NCBI GenBank assembly: GCA_036386515.1
Contig: DASVVO010000026.1
Coordinates: forward strand, 11,065-75,064
Length of the DNA: 64,000 nucleotides
Source of the DNA: JAIVJZ01 sp036386515
Lineage (GTDB): Bacteria; Acidobacteriota; Blastocatellia; Pyrinomonadales; Pyrinomonadaceae
Direction of reading: 5' to 3'
The position numbers and the translations under genes were made by a program. Positions within the stretch are counted from its first letter, which is position 1. The number at the start of each line of letters is the position of its first letter. A model generated the notes under the pieces. That model had not been told where the DNA came from and ran no database searches. It was given only the letters and a program-made list of their open reading frames with translations. This document shows, piece by piece, positions 8,859-16,595 of this stretch.

Positions 8859-9485
8859 CTATCCGTTGCGGCCTTCGATATAGCGGTCAACAGTCTCAGC
8901 CAAATGATCCACCCGCGCGCTCATCCGCGTGATCGCCTCATCCGCCTTGGCCGCTGCTCCCTCGCTGCGAATTTGGGCGTCGGTTAGAGCGGCCATGCGC
9001 TCGTCCGCATGCGATTGTGTCGCGGCCAACCGAGCCATTGCGTCGTCAGTACGAATTTGGGCGTCGGTTAAAGCAGCAATGCGCTCATCCGCGTGCGATT
9101 GCGCTACTTCAGAACGAATTTGAGCATCAACTAACGCGGCGATGCGCTCGTCCGCGTGCGATTGCGCTGCTTCTGAACGAAGCTGAGCGTCAGCTAAAGC
9201 GACCATGCGCTCATCGGCTTGGGAGCGTGCAGTTTCGGAATGAACCTGAGCATCAACTAACGCAGCGATACGTGCATCTGCGTCAGACCCTTCCGCTGAT
9301 AATCGCCCAAGAGCATCCTCGGTACGAATTTGAGCATCGGCTAAGGCTGCGATACGCTCATCTGCGTTTGTCTGTGCCGCTCGACCTTCATCTAATCGCT
9401 CATCGTGGCGGCGCAACATCTCCACCAGCATTTTGAAGTACTGCTCAAGGTCGGAGACCCGCGCTTCCAACTTATCCGTGCTCAT
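8859..9485 (-). CDS. Heptad-repeat coiled-coil protein
   Basis: A 208-residue protein of unknown function. From about residue 41 to 175 it consists of six ADERIAALxDAQIRSE-type units, each 21 or 28 residues long, that is, three or four heptads. Expansion has therefore kept the coiled-coil register. The DNA shows the matching 63/84-bp repeats. The ends are non-repetitive, also helical, and charged. No signal or membrane segment is seen. Its ATG overlaps the TGA of the HTH gene by an ATGA, so the two genes are translationally coupled. Base use is less GC-biased than that of its neighbours, suggesting an accessory origin. Confidence 0.75.
   Translation of the reverse strand: MSTDKLEARVSDLEQYFKMLVEMLRRHDERLDEGRAAQTNADERIAALADAQIRTEDALGRLSAEGSDADARIAALVDAQVHSETARSQADERMVALADAQLRSEAAQSHADERIAALVDAQIRSEVAQSHADERIAALTDAQIRTDDAMARLAATQSHADERMAALTDAQIRSEGAAAKADEAITRMSARVDHLAETVDRYIEGRNG
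8930..9365. repeat. 63/84-bp coding tandem repeats
   Basis: The DNA repeats underlie the 21/28-residue units of the coiled-coil protein. The word TGCGCTCATC and close variants recur at unit spacing, and unit-to-unit divergence is modest, which suggests recent expansion. Confidence 0.8.
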
Positions 9486-9712
9486 TTCTTACCGCCTTTC
9501 TTCTTACTCGCCTTTGCATCCGTCTCAGCTTTAGCCTTTGGTGGTCTGCCAACCTTCGGGCGATTTTCAACTAACTTCAAATCGTCTTCGTTGATAACGT
9601 AATCTCTGCCTACCTTTTGAGCGGGCAACAGACCCTCCCAAATCAATTGTTGGACGCGCCCGACGGTCACTCCCAATTTATCGGCAGCCTCCGATGTGGA
9701 TAACAATTTCAT
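9482..9712 (-). CDS. Excisionase/MerR-like helix-turn-helix DNA-binding protein
   Basis: A 76-residue protein. The N-terminal half, STSEAADKLGVTVGRVQQLI followed by WEGLLPAQKVGRDYVINEDDL, is the winged-helix DNA-binding fold of the excisionase/HTH_17 family. The tail is Lys/Ala-rich and basic (GRPPKAKAE...KKKGGKK), which may add non-specific DNA contact. It precedes and overlaps the coiled-coil gene by 4 bp. Excisionase-like proteins occur in mobile elements but also as small regulators; no integrase is visible here. Confidence 0.75.
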   Translation of the reverse strand: MKLLSTSEAADKLGVTVGRVQQLIWEGLLPAQKVGRDYVINEDDLKLVENRPKVGRPPKAKAETDAKASKKKGGKK

Positions 9713-9763
9713 GGGAACAAATTATATCCAGCCGATATTCTATGTCAAAACCTAAAAAAACGT

Positions 9764-9792
9764 TGACAATGATTCTGTCATGGCCTAGTATT
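9764..9792 (+). promoter_or_regulatory. Near-consensus sigma-70 promoter
   Basis: TTGACA (9764-9769) is separated by exactly 17 bp from TAGTAT (9787-9792). It points at the small gene at 9895, with a leader of about 95 bases. Confidence 0.75.
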
Positions 9793-9894
9793 TCTCTCGC
9801 TAGACGTAGGAATGCACAAACAGGCGAGGACTTACCAAGACGGCGAATCTCAATAAGTCCTCTACACCAGTATCACTCGTGAAAGGAACTACTG

Positions 9895-10236
9895 ATGCGA
9901 AAAGATAATAGCACGCAGACGCCGCACGCCCGCGTGCGACAAGAGCCGAGTTTTGATGAGCCGATCCGGCGTTGGGCTAACCTCCCGATTACACCGGACA
10001 GAGCGAGAGAGTTGGTTGATCTGATCACAAGGCGCGAAGACAGCGAGAGCTTGGAAGCCCTGATCGAGTTGATCTGCGGAGTGATGCCACACACGCCTTC
10101 GGACGACAAATATATTTTGGATGAGCGGTTTCTGGCCGGACATGCTGCACTATGGCACGCCTACGCGGATACGCGGCGGGCAGGGAACGCGCTCGGCGCG
10201 TATGTCGTGGGGTTGAAGTGCGCGGAGTGGGAATAG
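9895..10236 (+). CDS. Hypothetical 113-residue protein
   Basis: I do not recognise this protein. It is soluble, mostly helical and has no signal peptide or membrane segment. The first 20 residues are polar, and the C-terminal part has GHAALWHAYADTRRAGNALGAYV. The ATG is preceded by GAAAGGAAC at good spacing, and a near-consensus promoter lies upstream. It is divergent from the HTH/coiled-coil pair, with about 180 bp between them, so that intergenic stretch could hold a shared operator. Base use is less GC-rich than the surroundings, pointing to an accessory gene. Confidence 0.6.
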   Translation: MRKDNSTQTPHARVRQEPSFDEPIRRWANLPITPDRARELVDLITRREDSESLEALIELICGVMPHTPSDDKYILDERFLAGHAALWHAYADTRRAGNALGAYVVGLKCAEWE

Positions 10237-10264
10237 GGCGGCGGCGGCTGGTCGCGCAGTCTCT

Positions 10265-10309
10265 AGCGTAAAAACGAAAGCGGCCTCGTTCGCGTGGAAC
10301 GAGGCCGCT
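10265..10309 (-). terminator. Terminator of groES-groEL
   Basis: A perfect 14-bp stem, AAGCGGCCTCGTTC (10277-10290) with its complement (10296-10309), closes on a five-base loop. Read on the minus strand it is followed by TTTCGTTTTT. Confidence 0.85.
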
Positions 10310-10343
10310 TGTCGTTTGTCCGTTAGTCGGGACGGGCTTTTGC

Positions 10344-11999
10344 TTACATGCCCATGCCGCCGCCCATGCCGCCCATGCCGCCGCCGCCCATCGCGGGGGC
10401 TTTGTCGTCGTCGGGCAACTCGGAGACGAGCGCCTCGGTCGTGAGCATCAAGCCCGCGATGGAGGCCGCGTTTTGCAGCGCGCTGCGCGTCACCTTGGCC
10501 GGGTCGATCACGCCGGATTCGACGAGGTCTTCAAACGTCTCGGTCGCCGCGTTGAAGCCGTAGGAGTCTTTCTTGCTCTCCCGCACCTTCTCCACGATCA
10601 CCGCGCCCTCTTTGCCGGCGTTCTGCACGATCTGCCTAAGCGGCTCTTCGAGCGCGCGCTTGACGATGGTGACGCCGATCTGCTCGTCCGCGTCGCCCTC
10701 GCCCTCGGGGTTAGCGCGGAACTTTTCGAGGGCCTTCGCCGCGCGCACCAGCGCGACGCCGCCGCCGGGAACGATGCCTTCCTCGACCGCCGCACGCGTG
10801 GCGTGCATCGCGTCTTCGACGCGCGCCTTCTTCTCCTTGAGTTCCGTCTCGGTCGCCGCGCCGACGCGGATCACCGCGACGCCGCCGACCAACTTCGCCA
10901 GGCGTTCCTGCATCTTCTCGCGGTCGTAGTCCGAAGTCGAATCTTCGATCTGCGCCTTGAGCGTTTTGACACGACCCGTGATGTCCGTGTCTTTGCCCGC
11001 GCCCTCGACGACCGTGGTGTTGTCCTTGTCGATCGTCACCTTCTTGGCGCGGCCGAGGTCGGACACCTGCACGTTCTCCAACTTGATGCCAAGGTCGTCC
11101 GAGATGACCTTGCCGCCCGTCAGGATCGCGATGTCTTCGAGCATCGCCTTGCGCCGATCACCGAAGCCCGGAGCTTTGACGGCCGCGACGTTCAAAGTGC
11201 CGCGCAGCTTGTTGACGACGAGCGTCGCCAGAGCCTCGCCTTCCACATCCTCGGCGATGATCAAAAGCGGCTTGCCCATCTTCGCCACCTGTTCGAGCAG
11301 GGGCAGGAGGTCTTTCATCGAACTGATCTTCTTCTCGTTGATCAGGATGTACGGGTTGTCGAGCACCGCTTCCATACGCTCGGGGTCGGTCACGAAGTAA
11401 GGCGAGAGATACCCGCGGTCGAACTGCATGCCTTCGACGACTTCCAGAGCCGTCTCCATCGTGCGCGACTCTTCCACCGTGATGACGCCGTCTTTGCCGA
11501 CCTGCGACATCGCTTCCGCGATCAACTCGCCGATGGTGCGGTCGCCGTTCGCCGAGATCGTCCCGACCTGCGCGATCATGTCGCCCTTGACGGGCTTCGC
11601 CAGCCGCTCGATCTCTTCCGAGGCGCGCTTGACCGCCTTGTCGATGCCGCGCTTCAAGGCCATCGGGTTCGCGCCCGCCGCCACCGTCTTCACGCCCTCG
11701 CGGAAGATGGCCTGCGCGAGCACGGTCGCCGTCGTCGTGCCGTCGCCCGCGATGTCGGAGGTCTTCGAGGCCACTTCGCGCACCATCTGCGCGCCCATGT
11801 TTTCGAGCGAGTCTTTCAACTCGATCTCTTTCGCCACCGTCACGCCGTCTTTCGTGATCGTGGGCGAGCCGAATTTCTTATCCAGCACGACGTTGCGCCC
11901 TTTGGGGCCGAGTGTGATCTTCACCGCGTCGGCAAGCTGATTGACGCCGCGCAAGATTGCCGCGCGCGATTCCTCGCCGTGAATTACTTGTTTCGCCAT
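10344..11999 (-). CDS. groL: Chaperonin GroEL (60 kDa)
   Basis: A 551-residue GroEL of full length. The N-terminus is MAKQVIHGEESRAAILRGVN, followed by the ATP-site motif LGPKGRNVVLDKKFG and DGTTTATVLA. The C-terminus is the flexible Gly/Met tail GGGGMGGMGGGMGM. It assembles into the ATP-driven folding chamber with GroES. The ATG is preceded by GAGGAGATAGAG. It lies 76 bp behind groES and is surely in the same transcript. Expression is under the CIRCE/HrcA-type operator upstream of groES. Confidence 0.98.
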   Translation of the reverse strand: MAKQVIHGEESRAAILRGVNQLADAVKITLGPKGRNVVLDKKFGSPTITKDGVTVAKEIELKDSLENMGAQMVREVASKTSDIAGDGTTTATVLAQAIFREGVKTVAAGANPMALKRGIDKAVKRASEEIERLAKPVKGDMIAQVGTISANGDRTIGELIAEAMSQVGKDGVITVEESRTMETALEVVEGMQFDRGYLSPYFVTDPERMEAVLDNPYILINEKKISSMKDLLPLLEQVAKMGKPLLIIAEDVEGEALATLVVNKLRGTLNVAAVKAPGFGDRRKAMLEDIAILTGGKVISDDLGIKLENVQVSDLGRAKKVTIDKDNTTVVEGAGKDTDITGRVKTLKAQIEDSTSDYDREKMQERLAKLVGGVAVIRVGAATETELKEKKARVEDAMHATRAAVEEGIVPGGGVALVRAAKALEKFRANPEGEGDADEQIGVTIVKRALEEPLRQIVQNAGKEGAVIVEKVRESKKDSYGFNAATETFEDLVESGVIDPAKVTRSALQNAASIAGLMLTTEALVSELPDDDKAPAMGGGGMGGMGGGMGM

Positions 12000-12075
12000 A
12001 ACTCTATCTCCTCAAATTTATTCTCAATCCTCAATTAACAAAAAAGAGCGGCCGCGCGTCTCCTGTGGGAGGAAA

Positions 12076-12414
12076 CTACTTGCCGCTTTTCTTGCCGCCG
12101 CCGCCGGCCTGTGCGCCCGCGCGCGCGATGATGCCGAGAATGTCGTCCTCGCGCATGATCAGGAACTCGTCGCCGTCGAGCTTGATCTCCGAACCGCTGT
12201 ACTTGCCGAACAAGACGCGGTCGCCGACCTGCACGTCCAGCGTCTGGCGCGTGCCGTCGTCCTTGTACTTGCCTTCGCCGACGGCGATCACTTCGCCTTC
12301 CTGCGGTTTCTCTTTCGCGCTGTCCGGGATGATGATGCCGCCGCGCACCTGCTCGCCTTCTTCAATCCGCTTCACGATCACACGGTCTTGGAGGGGTCTA
12401 ATGTTTATCGCCAT
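12076..12414 (-). CDS. groES: Co-chaperonin GroES (10 kDa)
   Basis: A 112-residue GroES. The core covers IRPLQDRVIVKRIEEGEQV, the mobile loop GGIIIPDSAKEKPQEG, and GEGKYKDDG. The C-terminal extension AGAQAGGGGKKSGK is longer than in most homologues, which are usually about 95-100 residues. It caps the GroEL ring and is the first gene of the groES-groEL operon, with a CIRCE element and sigma-70-type promoter upstream. Confidence 0.97.
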   Translation of the reverse strand: MAINIRPLQDRVIVKRIEEGEQVRGGIIIPDSAKEKPQEGEVIAVGEGKYKDDGTRQTLDVQVGDRVLFGKYSGSEIKLDGDEFLIMREDDILGIIARAGAQAGGGGKKSGK

Positions 12415-12556
12415 AGAAAACTACTCCTTTCAGATTTCACCGAAAATTTCAGGGTGTTTGATTGCAAACTCAATCAGGTAGAACTCGTTCTCGTCTTCGC
12501 GGAGGTGCGCCGCCGGCGTTGCCTGGCAGCCTTATATAACTTAAAAAACCGTTTTT

Positions 12557-12583
12557 CTGGCACTCTCCCGAAGCGAGTGCTAA
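12557..12583 (-). promoter_or_regulatory. CIRCE operator (HrcA binding site)
   Basis: On the minus strand the site reads TTAGCACTC, nine bases, GAGTGCCAG. The CIRCE consensus is TTAGCACTC-N9-GAGTGCTAA, so the upstream arm is perfect and the downstream arm has two changes. It sits just downstream of the -10 box of the groES promoter, where HrcA would block initiation. Confidence 0.93.
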
Positions 12584-12612
12584 GAATATGGCAAGCCGGG
12601 CGAACTTGTCAA
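12583..12612 (-). promoter_or_regulatory. Sigma-70-type promoter of groES-groEL
   Basis: On the minus strand TTGACA (12612-12607) is followed after 18 bp by TATTCT (12588-12583), which abuts the CIRCE element. Confidence 0.75.
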
Positions 12613-12705
12613 TGCGCCCGCGCAAAAATCTGAGCGTGACACACTCATATTTATGCGAAACGAGCGGGATTCCTAGTTTTCCGGCGTGATTTTAAGAGGA
12701 TTCGG

Positions 12706-12987
12706 CTAGCGCGAGCGGCGCGCGTCGGGTTTGCCGGAACCGCCGGTGCGCGCTTTGGTGCGTGCGGCGGAGGCGGGGCGTTCCTGCGTGCGATAGTTGG
12801 CGACGCGCTTGGAGAGGGTGTTGCGGTGGATGCCGAGCGTGGCGGCGGTGCGCGAGAGGTGTTCTTTGTGGCGTGCGAGAGCTTTCTGGATATAGAGCTT
12901 TTCGAATTCGGCGACGGCTTCGTCGAGCATGATCTGGCCGTCCAACATTTCGTCTATCAACGCTTCGAGGCGTGTACGCATCTGCAT
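12706..12987 (-). CDS. Fis-type (HTH_8) small DNA-binding protein
   Basis: A 93-residue protein. Residues ~30-65, with EKLYIQKALARHKEHLSRTA followed by ATLGIHRNTLSKRV, form the Fis/NtrC-type C-terminal helix-turn-helix, here without any AAA+ or receiver domain. The C-terminal tail is Arg/Ala-rich and basic. Stand-alone proteins of this kind are global or local DNA-bending regulators. It lies 68 bp downstream of cvpA on the same strand and upstream of the groES promoter region. A longer alternative frame exists but starts outside the conserved fold. Confidence 0.75.
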   Translation of the reverse strand: MQMRTRLEALIDEMLDGQIMLDEAVAEFEKLYIQKALARHKEHLSRTAATLGIHRNTLSKRVANYRTQERPASAARTKARTGGSGKPDARRSR

Positions 12988-13055
12988 GTCTTCTCCAAAA
13001 TAGTCTTATACTTAAAGTCTCAATTCCGCACGGATTTCGGCAAACGATAAAATAT

Positions 13056-13568
13056 TCAAGACGTGAGACGCCTGTACTCGGCCTCGAAGCGCGCACGCAT
13101 ATCAGCCGAAGTCAGCCACGAAATCAACTTCGCGCCTTCGGCCAGCGCAGGCGCGGTGCGCGCCTCGGCGACCGTTTCCAGCCGCACGGGAAACGCCGTC
13201 AACGCCAGATAGATGACCGAGCACACAGCCATCCCGCGCGCGAAGCCGAACGCCGCCCCGACCGCTCGATCCATCCATTCGAGCCGCGCGCGTTTGAGGC
13301 TGCCCTTCAACAACTGACCGGCCGCGAAGCCGAGCGCGAGCGCGAAACCGACGAGCAACAGGAATCCCCAGGCGTTCGCCGCCGCGTTCGACTCGACCAC
13401 GTTCAACGCGCGCAGGAACGACCCCGCCGTCTCATAGCTCCGCGCCGCGACGAAGACGCCGGCGAACATCGCCAGCGTCGCGACGAGCGCGCGTGCGAAC
13501 CCGCGCAGCGCGCCCGCGATCAACGAAGCCCCGACCAACGCGAGCACGATCAAGTCGAAGAAAGTCAT
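13056..13568 (-). CDS. CvpA family membrane protein
   Basis: A 170-residue protein with four hydrophobic helices: about 4-25, 30-45, 65-85 and 105-125. The CvpA-type start MTFFDLIVLALVGASLIAGA and the RGFARALVATLAMFAGVFVA segment are clear. CvpA homologues in enterobacteria are linked to colicin V production and to envelope and purine functions; here purC lies directly upstream, in keeping with the cvpA-pur linkage known elsewhere. The ATG ends next to an inverted heptamer array. Confidence 0.85.
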   Translation of the reverse strand: MTFFDLIVLALVGASLIAGALRGFARALVATLAMFAGVFVAARSYETAGSFLRALNVVESNAAANAWGFLLLVGFALALGFAAGQLLKGSLKRARLEWMDRAVGAAFGFARGMAVCSVIYLALTAFPVRLETVAEARTAPALAEGAKLISWLTSADMRARFEAEYRRLTS

Positions 13569-13575
13569 TCAATAT

Positions 13576-13661
13576 CAGAGGTCAGAGGTTAGAGGTCAGA
13601 GGCCAGTCAGGAAATTGTTTGCTGCTTTTACTAACCTCTGACCTCTGACCTCTAATCTCTG
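13576..13661. repeat. Inverted heptamer array (unit GAGGTCA)
   Basis: The left arm is CAGAGGTCAGAGGTTAGAGG followed by further units. The right arm is the complementary TGACCTC run. The loop is a unique AT-rich ~20 bases. It lies between purC and cvpA. Confidence 0.9.
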
Positions 13662-13665
13662 CTCT

Positions 13666-14565
13666 TCACAATTCGCCGCCGGTGAGAAGCCGGTAGGCTT
13701 CGAGATAGCGCGACGTGGTGGCGGCGGCGACTTCGGCCGGAAGCGGCGGCGCGGGCGGACGCTTGTCCCAGTCGAGCGTTTCGAGATAATCGCGGACGAA
13801 CTGTTTGTCGAAGGAGGTCTGCGCGCGTCCGGGTTCGTACCTGTCGAGCGGCCAGAAGCGCGACGAGTCCGGCGTCAGAGCCTCGTCAATCAGGATGATT
13901 CGGCCTTCCGCGTCCAGCCCAAACTCGAACTTCGTATCGGCGATGATGATGCCGCGCGCGCGCGCGTAGGTTTCGGCTTCGTGGTAGAGGGCGAGGGAAG
14001 TGGCGCGCAGTTTTGCCGTCGTCTCCGCGCCGACGATCTCCGCCATGCGCGCCTCGCCGATGTTTTCGTCGTGACCCGTCTCGGCCTTCGTCGCGGGGGT
14101 GAAAATGGGTTCGGGGAGTTGGGCGGATTCAGGCAGACCGCCGGGCAATGCGTGGCCGCAGATTTCGCCGGTGCGCTGATAATCCTTCCAGCCCGAACCG
14201 GCGAGATAGCCGCGCACGACACACTCGACGGGAAACACTTCCGTGCGGCGGACGAGCATCGAACGGCCGCGCAAGGCGTCTGCCTGTAGGCGGACGCTCT
14301 CCGGCATGCGTTCGATGTCGGTCGTCAGCAAGTGGTTTTTGGTGATGTGAGCGAGTTGCGCGAACCAGAAGCGGGAGAGCGCGGTGAGCACTTCGCCTTT
14401 GCGCGCGATCTGCGTGGGGAGGATGCAATCGAAGGCGGAGATGCGATCCGTGGCGACGATGAGGAATCGCTCCTCGTCAACGGCGTAAACGTCGCGCACC
14501 TTGCCGCGTCGCACCAACCGGAGACCTTCGAGGGAGGTTTCGCTGACAGTGGCAGGGACGGGCAT
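13666..14565 (-). CDS. purC: Phosphoribosylaminoimidazole-succinocarboxamide synthase (SAICAR synthase)
   Basis: A 299-residue PurC that joins aspartate to CAIR in purine synthesis. Visible motifs are LVRRGKVRDVYAVDEERFLI at the N-terminal nucleotide site, ECVVRGYLAGSGWKDYQRTG, IIADTKFEFGLD and LIDEALTPDSSRFWP. The length fits the longer eukaryotic/acidobacterial-type PurC. cvpA follows on the same strand after a repeat array. Confidence 0.95.
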   Translation of the reverse strand: MPVPATVSETSLEGLRLVRRGKVRDVYAVDEERFLIVATDRISAFDCILPTQIARKGEVLTALSRFWFAQLAHITKNHLLTTDIERMPESVRLQADALRGRSMLVRRTEVFPVECVVRGYLAGSGWKDYQRTGEICGHALPGGLPESAQLPEPIFTPATKAETGHDENIGEARMAEIVGAETTAKLRATSLALYHEAETYARARGIIIADTKFEFGLDAEGRIILIDEALTPDSSRFWPLDRYEPGRAQTSFDKQFVRDYLETLDWDKRPPAPPLPAEVAAATTSRYLEAYRLLTGGEL

Positions 14566-14670
14566 GGAGTCTCACTTTGCGGACGGGTTAGATGTTTTCT
14601 GGAACGGAAACGCGCTACGCGAGCGAGCGGGGATTGTGCTCGCGCCCCGCCGCTTTGTCAAGAACAAGAA

Positions 14671-14756
14671 GTGGAGGTCAGAGGTGAGAGGTCGGAGGTC
14701 AGTGGAAGAGAGAAGCTGATTTAACTGACCTCTCACCTCTGACCTCCGACCTCTGC
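14671..14756. repeat. Inverted heptamer array (unit GAGGTCA/GAGGTGA)
   Basis: The left arm is GGAGGTCAGAGGTGAGAGG followed by further units. The right arm is the complementary run ending in GACCTCTG. The two arrays flanking purC use the same unit but different loops. Confidence 0.9.
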
Positions 14757-15227
14757 GTCCAACGCTTCGCGGAGGCGACGGATTTGGGCGGCGTGGTCGT
14801 GTGCGTGGGCGGCGTAGATTTCGAGCCAGTTGTCTGCGGTGTAGCGCGGGTGTTCGGGGTGCGTGCCTGCGCGCGCCCAGTCTTCGTCGGACATGTGTGC
14901 GAGGAGTTGGGCGGTGGTGGCGCGGGCGGCGCGGAAGGCGTCGAGGGCGGGAGCTATCTCGCGCGTGTTGTAGTGGAGCCGAGCGGCGTAAGCCTCCTGG
15001 TCGTAGGACTGGATGACGGGGCGGTCTTCCGCGAGGAGTTGGCGCAGGCGGATGGCGGCGCGCATTTCGCTGTCGGCCAGGTGATGGACGATCTCGCACG
15101 CGCTCCATTTGCCTTCGAGGGGGCGTGCGGTCAGGTGTGCGCCGGGGAAATTGTCGAGGGCGCGTTGCACCTCGTCGAAGCCGGCCTCGTATCGTGCTAT
15201 CAGTTCGCGTCTGTCGGCGGGAGTCAT
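14733..15227 (-). CDS. DinB-fold metal-dependent protein (DfsB/DUF664-like)
   Basis: A 164-residue four-helix DinB/YfiT-type protein. The metal-ligand pattern is visible: His in WSACEIVHHLADSE and the pair in YAAHAHDHAAQI near the C-terminus. Proteins of this superfamily include bacillithiol or mycothiol transferases and many uncharacterised hydrolases. ATG at 15227 is preceded by AAGGTGAGG; a GTG five codons earlier is possible but less well placed. Its 3' end lies inside the right arm of the repeat array, so the last codons are array-derived. Confidence 0.8.
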   Translation of the reverse strand: MTPADRRELIARYEAGFDEVQRALDNFPGAHLTARPLEGKWSACEIVHHLADSEMRAAIRLRQLLAEDRPVIQSYDQEAYAARLHYNTREIAPALDAFRAARATTAQLLAHMSDEDWARAGTHPEHPRYTADNWLEIYAAHAHDHAAQIRRLREALDAEVGGQR

Positions 15228-15571
15228 GTTCGTGTACCTCACCTTAAAAAGTCGGGCAAAACGTGTGTTTCAAAGTCGCGGCGGGGCGGCGCGCGCGATC
15301 GTTTATCTGAATTTAGCCGGAGCGAGCCGCGCCCGCGGGCGGCGGACGTGCGAATTCACAACTTTATAGCCGCCGTGGGAAACTGTTGCAAGCCCGACTC
15401 CGGCCGCGCGCGGGAGCGGCGGGCGACGGGACAGGGGCGCGGGGCAACTTATTGCTTGAGTTTGTGGCGGTTGTCCTGCTATATTCTCAATAGTCGGGGG
15501 CGCAATGTGCTTCCGTAATAACGTATCGTTTAGTGATCCCACAAGTTCCTGCGCTTAAGACTACAGTCCAC
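15228..15571. other. 344-bp intergenic stretch between divergent genes
   Basis: No gene is supported. It is GC-rich in the middle and holds a likely promoter (15456-15485) for the response regulator. Confidence 0.55.
15456..15485 (+). promoter_or_regulatory. Extended -10 promoter for the response regulator
   Basis: TTGAGT (15456-15461) is 18 bp from TATATT (15480-15485). The -10 box is preceded by TGC, giving an extended -10. Confidence 0.55.
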
Positions 15572-16351
15572 ATGTCAACCAAACCCGCTGCCAACACTCC
15601 GCGCGCCAAAGACATAGAAGGCGAAGAAACGGATTCTGTTGACCGCAAATTGGCGCTTCTCGTGATCGAAGACGACGAGAATATTTCGACGGCCATCACC
15701 GAATATTTCTCGAAGACGGGCTATAACGTGAGGAGCGCGGCGGACGGCGTGGCGGGCGTCGAGTCGGCCTTGCAGGATCACCCCGATGCGATCATCCTCG
15801 ATTTGATGCTGCCGAAAATGGACGGTCTCGCCGTCTGCCGCGAGTTGCGGGAGAAAGCCCCCTACATCCCGATCCTCATGTTGACGGCCAAGGACGATGT
15901 GGTGGACAAGGTGCTCGGCCTGGAGATGGGCGCGGACGATTACATCACCAAGCCCTTCAACCTGCGCGAACTCGACGCGCGCATCAAGAGCGTGCTCAGG
16001 CGCGTGCAGGCCGCCTCGCGCACCCAGAGCGGCGGCGACGAAGCCCCGATCCTGCGGGGCAAACTCCGCATCGACCCGGCGAAGCGCGAAGTGACGGTCG
16101 GCGAACGCCCCGTCGAACTGACCCCGAAGGAGTTTGAACTGCTCCGACTCTTCGCCTCGAACCCCGGCCGTGTTTTTCCGCGCAAGTACCTCCTGGAGAA
16201 AATCTGGGACTACTCCTACGAGGGCTACGACCGCACCATTGACTCGCACATCAATCGCCTGCGAGCCAAGATCGAAGACAATCCCGAAAACCCGCAGATG
16301 GTTCTCACCGTGTGGGGCATCGGGTACAAGTTCAGCGACGAGCAGCGGTAA
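15572..16351 (+). CDS. OmpR/PhoB-family response regulator
   Basis: A 259-residue two-domain regulator. The receiver has the acidic pocket in LLVIEDDENIS, phospho-acceptor D77 in IILDLMLPKMDG, the Thr of LMLTAKDD and the Lys of YITKPFN. The winged-helix domain follows, with ELTPKEFELLRLF and SHINRLRAKIEDNP. The N-terminal ~25 residues are an acidic extension. ATG at 15572 is preferred over the upstream GTG at 15533. No sensor kinase is adjacent, so it is an orphan here. Its targets are unknown; the next gene downstream starts after 244 bp. Confidence 0.92.
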   Translation: MSTKPAANTPRAKDIEGEETDSVDRKLALLVIEDDENISTAITEYFSKTGYNVRSAADGVAGVESALQDHPDAIILDLMLPKMDGLAVCRELREKAPYIPILMLTAKDDVVDKVLGLEMGADDYITKPFNLRELDARIKSVLRRVQAASRTQSGGDEAPILRGKLRIDPAKREVTVGERPVELTPKEFELLRLFASNPGRVFPRKYLLEKIWDYSYEGYDRTIDSHINRLRAKIEDNPENPQMVLTVWGIGYKFSDEQR

Positions 16352-16595
16352 ATTCCGCGGCCTTCGTCGCCTCCCGTCAGGTTCATTCCCAAAAGCGTTG
16401 CCGAGGCCAAACTACAGCAAGGCCGATCAGCGCGACATCAACTAAAATTCTATCGCACGCAATCGAGCCGACGCGCTTGATGTTTCTCCTTACGCCCCTC
16501 CAACCCTTCAGGGCATCCCGCTCGATTGTCGCAAAACTCACGCCGGCCGAGGCGCACACGAGCCTTCGCCGACTTCCCAGACAAGGTTGAAAGCC

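Noticed and set aside
10473..12038. A 521-codon open frame opposite groEL
   Set aside because: It is the antisense shadow of a highly conserved gene in GC-rich DNA; its composition is Arg/Asp/His-rich with no fold signature.
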